Of a stretch of DNA of 11,091 bases, positions 6,244 to 11,091 are shown piece by piece. The DNA lies in contig JASLDZ010000073.1 of NCBI GenBank assembly GCA_030151985.1, forward strand, positions 1 through 11,091, in the 5' to 3' direction. How positions within the stretch are numbered: position 1 is the first letter of the stretch; every line of letters begins with the position of its first letter. This stretch comes from Caulobacteraceae bacterium. Lineage in GTDB: Bacteria > Pseudomonadota > Alphaproteobacteria > Caulobacterales > Caulobacteraceae. The translations under genes and the position numbers were made by a program. The notes under the pieces were generated by a model. The model saw only the letters and a list, made by a program, of their open reading frames with translations, was not told the origin of the DNA and did no database searches.

Positions 6244-6996
6244 GTGACGGGCGGCGCGGCCCTCGTCACCGGGGGCGGCAAGCGCGTGGGGCGGGCGCTC
6301 TGCCTGGCGCTGGCGCGGGCGGGGCATGACGTGGCCGTGCACCACCGGGGCGATCCCGACGCCGCGCGCGAGGCCTGCCGCGAGGTCGAGGCGCTCGGCC
6401 GCCGCGCCGTCGCCGTGCCCGCCGACCTCTCCGACGCCGCCGCCCTTCCGGGAGTGGTCGAGGCGGCGCGCGGGGCGCTGGGGCCGCTGACGGTGCTGGT
6501 GAACAACGCCTCGCTGTTCCAGGACGACCGGGTGGGCGCGCTCACCGCCGAAGGCTTCGACGCCCACATCGCCGCCAACCTGCGCGCGCCGATCCTGCTC
6601 GCGCAGGCGTTCGCCGCCCAGGTCGAGGCGGCGGACGGAGAGGCCTGCGTGGTCAACATCCTGGACCAGCGGGTGCTGAAGCCGAACCCGCAGTTCTTCA
6701 GCTACAGCCTGTCGAAGGCGGGGCTGTGGTGGGCGACGCGCACCCTGGCCCAGGCGCTGGCGCCGCGCGTGCGGGTGAACGGGATCGGGCCGGGACCGAC
6801 GCTGCCGTCGATCCACCAGAGCCAAGCCGACTTCGACGCCGAGGCCGCCGCCCTGCCGCTCGGACGCGGCTCCTCGCCGGGCGACCTGGCCGAGGCGCTG
6901 CTCTACCTCGTCGGCGCCCGCGCGGTGACCGGGCAGATGATCGCGGTGGACGGCGCCCAGCACCTCGCCTGGAAGACGCCGGACATCCCGGCGTGA
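6244..6996 (+). CDS. SDR oxidoreductase of the pteridine reductase / FolM type
   Basis: A 250-residue short-chain dehydrogenase, probably reducing dihydropterins (dihydromonapterin or dihydrofolate) with NADPH. The N-terminal TGGGKRVG (9-16) is the TGxxxRxG form of the Rossmann motif, with Arg at 14 typical of PTR1/FolM. NNAS is at 87-90. The active site shows Asp141 exactly 13 residues before Tyr154, then Lys158 (YSLSK), which is the Asp-Tyr-Lys set of PTR1 and FolM in place of the usual Ser-Tyr-Lys. The C-terminal VTGQMIAVDGAQHL matches FolM-like ends. The start is GTG at 6244, seven bases after the candidate peptide gene. FolB follows directly, which supports a pterin substrate. A different SDR substrate is possible; the pterin call rests on the Asp and the neighbour. 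Confidence 0.85.
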   Translation: MTGGAALVTGGGKRVGRALCLALARAGHDVAVHHRGDPDAAREACREVEALGRRAVAVPADLSDAAALPGVVEAARGALGPLTVLVNNASLFQDDRVGALTAEGFDAHIAANLRAPILLAQAFAAQVEAADGEACVVNILDQRVLKPNPQFFSYSLSKAGLWWATRTLAQALAPRVRVNGIGPGPTLPSIHQSQADFDAEAAALPLGRGSSPGDLAEALLYLVGARAVTGQMIAVDGAQHLAWKTPDIPA

Positions 6997-7028
6997 GGGG
7001 GCCGGCGTGAGGGGGCTGGCGTGAGCGG
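6988..7028 (+). repeat. Three-copy 14-bp tandem repeat at the reductase-folB junction
   Basis: CCGGCGTGAGGGGG occurs at 6988-7001 and 7002-7015, followed by a third, divergent copy CTGGCGTGAGCGG at 7016-7028. Each copy holds GTGA. The first GTGA contains the reductase stop (TGA 6994-6996) and the third contains the folB start (GTG 7021). The GAGGGGG of copy 2 lies five bases before the folB start and can act as its ribosome site. Confidence 0.85.
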
Positions 7029-7386
7029 CGTGCCTGACGGCTTCCGCGTCTTCATGCGCGGCCTGCGGCTGGAGGCCGAGGTCGGCGTGCACCCGCACGA
7101 GCGCGGCCGCAGCCAGCCGCTGGTGGTCGACGTGGAGGTGACGCTCAGCCCCCGCGAGGTCGCCCACATCGGCGACACGGTGAACTACGAGCTGCTCTCC
7201 GACTACGCCCGCGCGCTCGCCGCCCGCGGCCACGTGGAGCTGGTGGAGACCTACGCCCAGGACCTGGCGCGCGCCGTGCTGCGCGAGACGGGCGCGCTCG
7301 CCGTGACGGTCAGGGTGGAGAAGCCGCAGGCGCTGGAGGGGGCGCAGGGCGCGGGCGTGGAGGTTCGGCTCGCCCGCCGGCCCTGA
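7021..7386 (+). CDS. folB: Dihydroneopterin aldolase
   Basis: A 121-residue FolB-family protein. It cleaves 7,8-dihydroneopterin to 6-hydroxymethyl-dihydropterin and glycolaldehyde in folate synthesis, and usually also epimerises it to dihydromonapterin; the enzyme is a cytoplasmic octamer. Seen here: GVHPHERGRSQPLVVDVEV at 22-40 with the pterin-binding Glu27, TVNYELL at 53-59, LVETYAQDLA at 74-83 with the conserved Glu76, and the catalytic Lys101 in VRVEKPQAL, then GVEVRL. Length matches the family (about 120). The start is GTG at 7021, with GAGGGGG at 7010-7015 before it; GTG at 7030 is also in frame but less likely. It is separated from the FolM-like reductase by 24 bases that are wholly repeat, and the two are probably one operon. 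Together they could make tetrahydromonapterin as well as folate precursors. Confidence 0.93.
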   Translation: MSGVPDGFRVFMRGLRLEAEVGVHPHERGRSQPLVVDVEVTLSPREVAHIGDTVNYELLSDYARALAARGHVELVETYAQDLARAVLRETGALAVTVRVEKPQALEGAQGAGVEVRLARRP

Positions 7387-7485
7387 CGGCGGGCTCCATC
7401 GCGACCGGAAGATGACGAAGGCTTCATTGGCGCAACACGCCGAAGCGTGCGAACCTCTCGCAAGTCGAAGGAGCTCGCGAGGCCG

Positions 7486-7914
7486 ATGGCCGACCCCCTG
7501 TCCCCCCGTCCCGCCTATGCGAGCGAGCACCCGCTGGCGCCGACGGAGTCGCTGGTGCTGCCGATCGTGATCTACGCCCTCTACCTGGTGGCGCTGTTCA
7601 CCGGCGGGCTCAGCATGATCGCCGGCGTGATCATGGCCTATGTGCTGCGGGGCGAGGCGAGCGTCTCGGCGCGCACCCACTACACCTTCCTGATCCGCAC
7701 CTTCTGGGGCGGCGTCGTCCTGATCGTGCTCGGCGGAGCGATGGTGCTCGTCGGCCTGCCGCTGATGTTCGTGCTGATCGGCATCCCGATCGTGATCGTG
7801 GGCGCCCTGATCGCCGGCGTCGCGCACCTGTGGCAGGTCGTGCGCTGCGCCTTCGGCCTGTGGCACGCCGCCAACGGCCGCGCCTATCCCGAGCCCCTCA
7901 CGCCCCTGATCTGA
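7486..7914 (+). CDS. Tic20/DUF4870-like membrane protein
   Basis: A 142-residue protein with three or four membrane spans: about 23-40 (LVLPIVIYALYLVALFTG), 41-54, 74-95 (WGGVVLIVLGGAMVLVGLP) and 97-118. The pattern of an opening LPIVIYALYL, a short loop with YVLRG, then ARTHYTFLIRTFW (62-74) and a closing WQVVRCAFGLWHAANGRAYPEP is that of DUF4870-like small membrane proteins related to Tic20, whose role in bacteria is unknown. The start is ATG at 7486; GTG at 7447 is in frame but would add a polar leader. Upstream purine runs are AAGGAG at 7469-7474 and GAGG near 7479-7482, neither ideally spaced. Its stop lies inside a 14-bp tandem duplication. It follows folB by 99 bases, so it may be a separate unit. 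Confidence 0.85.
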   Translation: MADPLSPRPAYASEHPLAPTESLVLPIVIYALYLVALFTGGLSMIAGVIMAYVLRGEASVSARTHYTFLIRTFWGGVVLIVLGGAMVLVGLPLMFVLIGIPIVIVGALIAGVAHLWQVVRCAFGLWHAANGRAYPEPLTPLI

Positions 7915-7927
7915 CGCCCCTGATCCG
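7900..7927. repeat. 14-bp tandem duplication over the stop codon of the membrane-protein gene
   Basis: ACGCCCCTGATCTG at 7900-7913 is followed by ACGCCCCTGATCCG at 7914-7927, thirteen of fourteen identical. The TGA stop (7912-7914) is made at the junction. Without the second copy the frame would run on toward the convergent Lrp gene. Confidence 0.85.
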
Positions 7928-7935
7928 AGCGCGGC

Positions 7936-8442
7936 TCAGGCCGCCTCGTTCGCCACGGCCACGTGCGGGCTGACGAGGCCCAGCGGCACCGCGGTGGTCG
8001 ACTTCACGCTGCGGATGACGATGCGGCTCTCCACGTTGGCCACGATGCCCAGCGCCAGGAGCTTGTTGCGCTGGAAGTCGTCGAAGGCGTGGATGTCGCG
8101 GGTCACCACGCGCAGCACGTAGTCCATCCCGCCGGTGACCGTGGCGCAGTGCGCGACTTCCGGCCAGGAGCTCACCGCCCGGTCGAACAGCTCCAGGTTG
8201 TCGCTGGTGGGCAGCGTCAGCTTGACCTCGAGGTAGACCTCGAACGCCAGCCCCAGCTTCTCGCCGTCGAGAAGCGTGACCCGGCGCTGGATCACGCCCA
8301 CGTCCTCCAGCCGCTTGATCCGCCGCCAGCAGGGGGAGGACGACAGGCCCACGCGTTCGGCGATCTCGGCGACGGAAAGACCCGCGTCGTGCTGGATCAG
8401 GTCCAGGATGCGCGCGTCCACGGCATCGAGCGTTTCCGACAA
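7936..8442 (-). CDS. Lrp/AsnC family transcriptional regulator
   Basis: A 168-residue regulator, cytoplasmic, expected to bind DNA as dimers or larger assemblies and to sense an amino acid or similar small ligand. The N-terminal winged helix-turn-helix is at about 6-58 (LSVAEIAERVGL, then SSSPCWRRIKRLEDVGVI), the RAM ligand domain about 65-150, with the effector-site pattern TVTGGMDYVLRV at 101-112 and SRIVIRSVK at 139-147. TTG at 8442 is chosen as start because GGAGG lies seven bases before it and the protein then begins MSETLDAVD, as in relatives; the GTG at 8460 is in frame but would put the ribosome site inside the coding region. The gene is divergent from mcd, so it is a candidate regulator of mcd, which is inference from position. 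Its 3' end faces the membrane-protein gene 21 bases away. Confidence 0.94.
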   Translation of the reverse strand: MSETLDAVDARILDLIQHDAGLSVAEIAERVGLSSSPCWRRIKRLEDVGVIQRRVTLLDGEKLGLAFEVYLEVKLTLPTSDNLELFDRAVSSWPEVAHCATVTGGMDYVLRVVTRDIHAFDDFQRNKLLALGIVANVESRIVIRSVKSTTAVPLGLVSPHVAVANEAA

Positions 8443-8548
8443 GATCGTTCCTCCACTCACGCGCCGCCGTCCCTGAATCGGGGGTCTTGCGGCTGGATAG
8501 AGGCATAACATCCCCGCCGGAGACAGGCGAGGGGCGGCGGACGCGTCA

Positions 8549-8565
8549 GGTGAACGGCGATCACC
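8549..8565. promoter_or_regulatory. Inverted repeat in the lrp-mcd divergent region, operator candidate
   Basis: GGTGA (8549-8553), seven bases, TCACC (8561-8565) is a perfect dyad of 17 bases. It ends five bases before the -35 candidate of mcd. Its position between the two divergent starts suits a regulator site, possibly for the Lrp protein. No second copy was found. Confidence 0.35.
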
Positions 8566-8569
8566 GAAA

Positions 8570-8598
8570 TTGGCCGAGCCGCGTTATGCTGCCATAGT
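8570..8598 (+). promoter_or_regulatory. Promoter candidate for mcd
   Basis: TTGGCC (8570-8575) and CATAGT (8593-8598) are separated by 17 bases and match the -35 and -10 consensus at four of six positions each. Transcription would start near 8605, leaving about 67 bases of leader before the ATG at 8672. The match is modest, but the spacing is ideal and the region is locally A/T-richer. Confidence 0.4.
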
Positions 8599-8671
8599 CG
8601 CCCATCTTCGTCCCGTCGCGTTCCTCCCGAGCCGCCCTCCGCGGCCGCCGCCCGAGCCACGGAGCCCCGCC

Positions 8672-10354
8672 ATGAGCCTCGCCTACGCCCCCGATGCTCC
8701 CCCCGCCGCCGACGCGGCGCTCGCGGGCGCCCTGGCCGACGCGTCCAAGGCGGCCACGGACTTCGTGGCGCAGGCGATCGCGGCGGTGAAGGCGAAGGTC
8801 GCGCCGGGCGGGAAGATCGACCGCGACCTCCTGGACGCCGAGCAGCATGTCGTCCACGGCCTGGCCTGGTACGCCACCTACGCCGAGCTGTTCCGGCAGC
8901 TGGAGGGCTGGGCGGCGCGGCTGACGGAGGCCGGGACGTTCGGCGAGACCGAGCGAGTGCTGGGCGGGCTCCTCGCCGCCGAATACGCCGCCCAGCTGAT
9001 GGGCGGCATCGCCATGAACCAGGGCGAGGTGATCCGGCCCGCCGACTTCGGCCTTTCCGGTCAGGCGCTGGGCGCCTTCTACGCGGGCGGCTGGGCCGAC
9101 GCGCTTCAGCCCTTCGGCTCGCAGGCCGCCAAGACCCGCGCGGCCGAACTCGTAGCCGAAGCCAGGGGCCGCGCCACCGTCGAGGCGACGGGGCTCGACG
9201 AGACCTTCGAGATGATCCGCGACCAGTTCCACGCCTTCGCCGAGGAGAAGGTGCGCCCCTTCGCCCACGAATGGCACCTGAAGGACGAGCTGATCCCGCT
9301 GGAGCTGGTGCAGGAGCTGGGCGCGCTCGGCGTCTTCGGCCTGACGGTGGAGGAGGGGTTCGGCGGCTCGGGCCTCGGTAAGACCGCCATGTGCGTGGTG
9401 TCGGAGGAGCTGAGCCGGGGCTACATCGGCGTCGGATCGCTCGGCACCCGCTCGGAGATCGCGGCCGAGCTGATCGCGCTCGGCGGCACGCCCGAGCAGA
9501 AGGCGCACTGGCTGCCCAAGATCGCCTCGGGCGAGATCCTGCCCACCGCCGTCTTCACCGAGCCGAACACCGGCTCCGACCTCGGCGCGCTGCGCACCAA
9601 GGCGGTCCGCGACGGCGACGACTTCGTGGTGAGCGGCAACAAGACCTGGATCACCCACGCCGCCCGCGCCGACGTGATGACGCTCCTGGTCCGCACCGTT
9701 GAAGGCACGACCGACCACCGCGGCCTTTCCATGCTGCTGGCCGAAAAGCCCCGCGGGACCGACGGCGACGACTTCCCCGCTGAAGGCATGAGCGGCGGAG
9801 AGATCGAGGTGCTCGGCTATCGGGGCATGAAGGAGTACGAGCTCGGCTTCGACGGCTTCCGCGTGCCCGCCGCCAACCTGCTCGGCGGAGTGGAGGGGCA
9901 GGGCTTCAAGCAGCTGATGGCCACCTTCGAAAGCGCGCGTATCCAGACCGCGGCCCGCGCGGTGGGCGTGGCGCAGGGCGCGCTGGAGACCGGCCTGGCC
10001 TATGCGCAGGAGCGCAAGCAGTTCGGCCAAGCGCTGTTCGCCTTCCCCCGCGTGCACAACAAGCTGGCGATGATGGCGGCCGAGATCCTGGGCGTGCGCC
10101 AGCTCACCTACTTCGCCGCACGTGAGAAGGACGAGGGCCGCCGCTGCGACCTGGAAGCGGGAATGGCCAAGCTGCTCGCCGCCCGCGTCGCCTGGGCCGC
10201 CGCCGACAACGCGCTGCAGATCCACGGCGGCAACGGCTTCGCCCTGGAATACCCGGTCAGCCGCATCCTCTGCGACGCCCGCATCCTCAACATCTTCGAG
10301 GGCGCCGGCGAAATCCAGGCCCAGGTGATCGCCCGGCGCCTGCTGGAGGGCTGA
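8672..10354 (+). CDS. mcd: (2S)-methylsuccinyl-CoA dehydrogenase
   Basis: A 560-residue FAD enzyme of the acyl-CoA dehydrogenase family that oxidises (2S)-methylsuccinyl-CoA to mesaconyl-CoA in the ethylmalonyl-CoA pathway of acetyl-CoA assimilation. It is far longer than ordinary members (about 380 residues) because of an N-terminal domain of about 170 residues (including QHVVHGLAWYATYAELFRQL and AAEYAAQLMGGIAMNQGE), as in known Mcd enzymes. The core starts near 173 (LDETFEMIRDQFHAF). Mcd-like runs are WHLKDELIPLE, KTAMCVVSEELSRGYIGVG and GSLGTRSEIAAELI. The flavin segments TEPNTGSD (296-303) and TWITHAARAD (from W326) are intact. Glu543 in IFEGAGEIQAQ sits at the position of the catalytic base of MCAD-type enzymes. 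The start is ATG at 8672 with GGAG at 8661-8664. It is divergent from the Lrp gene and convergent with tetR; other pathway genes are not in the window. Confidence 0.93.
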   Translation: MSLAYAPDAPPAADAALAGALADASKAATDFVAQAIAAVKAKVAPGGKIDRDLLDAEQHVVHGLAWYATYAELFRQLEGWAARLTEAGTFGETERVLGGLLAAEYAAQLMGGIAMNQGEVIRPADFGLSGQALGAFYAGGWADALQPFGSQAAKTRAAELVAEARGRATVEATGLDETFEMIRDQFHAFAEEKVRPFAHEWHLKDELIPLELVQELGALGVFGLTVEEGFGGSGLGKTAMCVVSEELSRGYIGVGSLGTRSEIAAELIALGGTPEQKAHWLPKIASGEILPTAVFTEPNTGSDLGALRTKAVRDGDDFVVSGNKTWITHAARADVMTLLVRTVEGTTDHRGLSMLLAEKPRGTDGDDFPAEGMSGGEIEVLGYRGMKEYELGFDGFRVPAANLLGGVEGQGFKQLMATFESARIQTAARAVGVAQGALETGLAYAQERKQFGQALFAFPRVHNKLAMMAAEILGVRQLTYFAAREKDEGRRCDLEAGMAKLLAARVAWAAADNALQIHGGNGFALEYPVSRILCDARILNIFEGAGEIQAQVIARRLLEG

Positions 10355-10373
10355 GCGGCGCCTAGGCCTCCAG
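10343..10373. terminator. Palindrome spanning both stop codons of the convergent mcd and tetR genes
   Basis: CTGGAGG (10343-10349) pairs perfectly with CCTCCAG (10367-10373); after one mismatch three more pairs form inside, with a loop of nine bases. Both genes end Leu-Glu-small residue-stop, with CTG GAG G and then the stop. It may act as a bidirectional terminator without a T tract. Confidence 0.4.
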
Positions 10374-10979
10374 TCCCCCGAACAGCATCCGCAGCTTGCC
10401 CTGGGTGTGGGCGATGAGCTTGTCGAGGGGCCAGCGCTTGTACCAGGCGTGGCGCCAGTTGCCCTGGTAGGTCCCGTGGATCATCTCGACGGCGGCGTCG
10501 ACGTCGAGGTCGGCGCGCAGCTCGCCCCGCGCCACGCCGTCGGCGACGATGCCGCGGTAGGCGTCGAAGAGGTCGCGGTGCGCGGCCTGCATGGCCTGCT
10601 CGGTCGAGAGGCTCCAGTCGTAGCCCGCGCCGATGTAGGCGATCACCAGCGGGATGTTCTGGAAGTCGCGCGTGTAGGCGGTCTCCACCATGGCGCACAC
10701 CCGCTCGCGCGCGGGGCCCGTGAGCGTCGGCGCCAGCGCCCGCAGCTCCTCCAGCAGGCGGCCGGACTGCTCCATCCGCACGTGGTGCAGGATGTCGGCC
10801 TTGTCCTCGAAGGTGGTGAAGACGCCGCCGACCGACAGCCCCGCGCGGTCGGCGATCATGCGCACGGTCGTGGCGGAGTAGCCGAACTCGTCGAAGAGGG
10901 CGTGGGCGGCGTCGAGCACGCGCCGGCGGCTCGCCTCGCGCTGCGCGTCCCGCGGTCTGATCCGAGCCTCCGCGTCCAT
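10362..10979 (-). CDS. TetR/AcrR family transcriptional regulator
   Basis: A 205-residue repressor-type protein with the TetR N-terminal helix-turn-helix at about 16-62: SRRRVLDAAHALFDEFGYSATTVRMIADRAG, then LSVGGVFTTFEDKADILHHV. The remaining helices form the ligand and dimer domain, ending in a segment rich in Trp and Lys (HGTYQGNWRHAWYKRWPLDKL). Length and layout match the family. The start is ATG at 10979, with GGGGAG near 10985-10990 on the minus strand as ribosome site. It is divergent from a gene that begins at 11049, and a 12-base near-palindrome lies between them, which suggests it represses that gene and perhaps itself. The ligand is unknown. It ends seven bases from the mcd stop on the opposite strand; a link to mcd control is possible but the divergent partner is likelier. 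Confidence 0.92.
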   Translation of the reverse strand: MDAEARIRPRDAQREASRRRVLDAAHALFDEFGYSATTVRMIADRAGLSVGGVFTTFEDKADILHHVRMEQSGRLLEELRALAPTLTGPARERVCAMVETAYTRDFQNIPLVIAYIGAGYDWSLSTEQAMQAAHRDLFDAYRGIVADGVARGELRADLDVDAAVEMIHGTYQGNWRHAWYKRWPLDKLIAHTQGKLRMLFGGLEA

Positions 10980-11001
10980 CCCTGCTCCCCGTGAGGGCCC
11001 G

Positions 11002-11013
11002 AACGCGTGCGTT
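11002..11013. promoter_or_regulatory. TetR operator candidate
   Basis: AACGC (11002-11006), GT, GCGTT (11009-11013) is a perfect five-base inverted pair with a two-base centre, and flanking bases 11000/11015 and 10998/11017 also pair. It lies midway between the divergent starts of tetR (10979) and the gene at 11049, and overlaps the -35 candidate TTGGCG. TetR operators are typically short palindromes in exactly this position. Confidence 0.4.
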
Positions 11014-11041
11014 GGCGAAGCCCGATGCGGACGATTAGATA
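11012..11041 (+). promoter_or_regulatory. Promoter candidate for the truncated gene at the right edge
   Basis: TTGGCG (11012-11017) and TAGATA (11036-11041) are separated by 18 bases. The -35 matches four of six, the -10 only three. Transcription would begin close to the ATG at 11049, giving an almost leaderless message, although AGGG at 11041-11044 could still serve as a short ribosome site. Confidence 0.3.
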
Positions 11042-11048
11042 GGGTGTC

Positions 11049-11091
11049 ATGGACACCGTCATCAACATCCTGATCGCGCTTTCCCTCGTGG
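11049..11091 (+). CDS. Truncated N-terminus of a probable membrane protein
   Basis: Only 14 codons are in the window, starting ATG at 11049 and running off the end. They read as two polar residues and then a hydrophobic stretch (VINILIALSLV), so the product likely begins with a membrane segment. A small HIG1-type or similar twin-span membrane protein would fit, but 14 residues cannot prove it. AGGG at 11041-11044 is four bases before the ATG. It is divergent from tetR and its promoter region carries a palindrome, so it may be the regulated partner. Confidence 0.5.
   Translation, partial: MDTVINILIALSLV

Noticed and set aside
7436..7462. Two short dyads (CACGC/GCGTG and TGCGA/TCGCA) before the membrane-protein gene
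   Set aside because: They have only five pairs each in GC-rich sequence, which is expected by chance; no T tract or promoter links to them.
6067..7866. 599-residue minus-strand frame across the pterin genes
   Set aside because: It runs antisense to four supported genes and has the His/Arg/Gln-rich look of a shadow frame.
8561..10225. 554-residue minus-strand frame antisense to mcd
   Set aside because: It is a shadow of a strongly recognised enzyme; no recognisable motif.

Overview
The window is 11,091 bases of very GC-rich, gene-dense DNA. Codons mostly end in G or C, long antisense shadow frames run behind every real gene, and GTG and TTG starts are used freely. The protein families (YcgN, PA2169-type four-helix-bundle protein, RF1, RTX/DUF4214 protein, FolM-like reductase with FolB, Tic20-like membrane protein, Lrp regulator, methylsuccinyl-CoA dehydrogenase, TetR) suggest an alphaproteobacterium. 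A methylsuccinyl-CoA dehydrogenase implies the ethylmalonyl-CoA pathway, as in Rhodobacterales, Methylobacterium and relatives; I cannot fix the genus. No tRNA, rRNA, CRISPR array, transposase or prophage gene is visible.

Layout. (1) 92-970, + strand: a YcgN cysteine-cluster protein and a small charged helical protein. (2) 1032-3044, - strand: a 477-residue protein I cannot assign, with its own good promoter, and upstream of it a PA2169-family four-helix-bundle protein that ends in a weak hairpin plus T6 tract. (3) 3146-6091, + strand: peptide chain release factor 1 (prfA), then an 87-base gap with two successive perfect hairpins, then a 593-residue RTX calcium-binding protein whose C-terminal half is four DUF4214-like units in an A-B-A-B order. 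(4) 6156-7386, + strand: a pterin/folate cluster made of a candidate 26-residue membrane peptide, a PTR1/FolM-type reductase and dihydroneopterin aldolase (folB). (5) 7486-7914, +: a Tic20/DUF4870-like membrane protein, convergent with (6) 7936-8442, -: an Lrp/AsnC regulator. (7) 8672-10354, +: methylsuccinyl-CoA dehydrogenase, divergent from the Lrp gene across a 229-base region with a dyad and a promoter candidate. (8) 10362-10979, -: a TetR regulator, convergent with mcd and divergent from a gene cut off by the window edge at 11049.

How the parts fit. The FolM-like reductase and FolB should act on related pterins. Mcd carries out one oxidation of acetyl-CoA assimilation and may be controlled by the divergent Lrp. 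The TetR protein probably represses the divergent truncated gene, because a 12-base near-palindrome overlaps that gene's -35 candidate. The secreted RTX protein has no type I secretion genes beside it, so its exporter would be encoded elsewhere.

I did not find a clearly new multi-gene system. The parts most worth a second look are the unassigned 477-residue protein, the RTX/DUF4214 protein with its paired leader hairpins, the 26-residue peptide, and two unrelated 14-base tandem duplications lying on stop codons.
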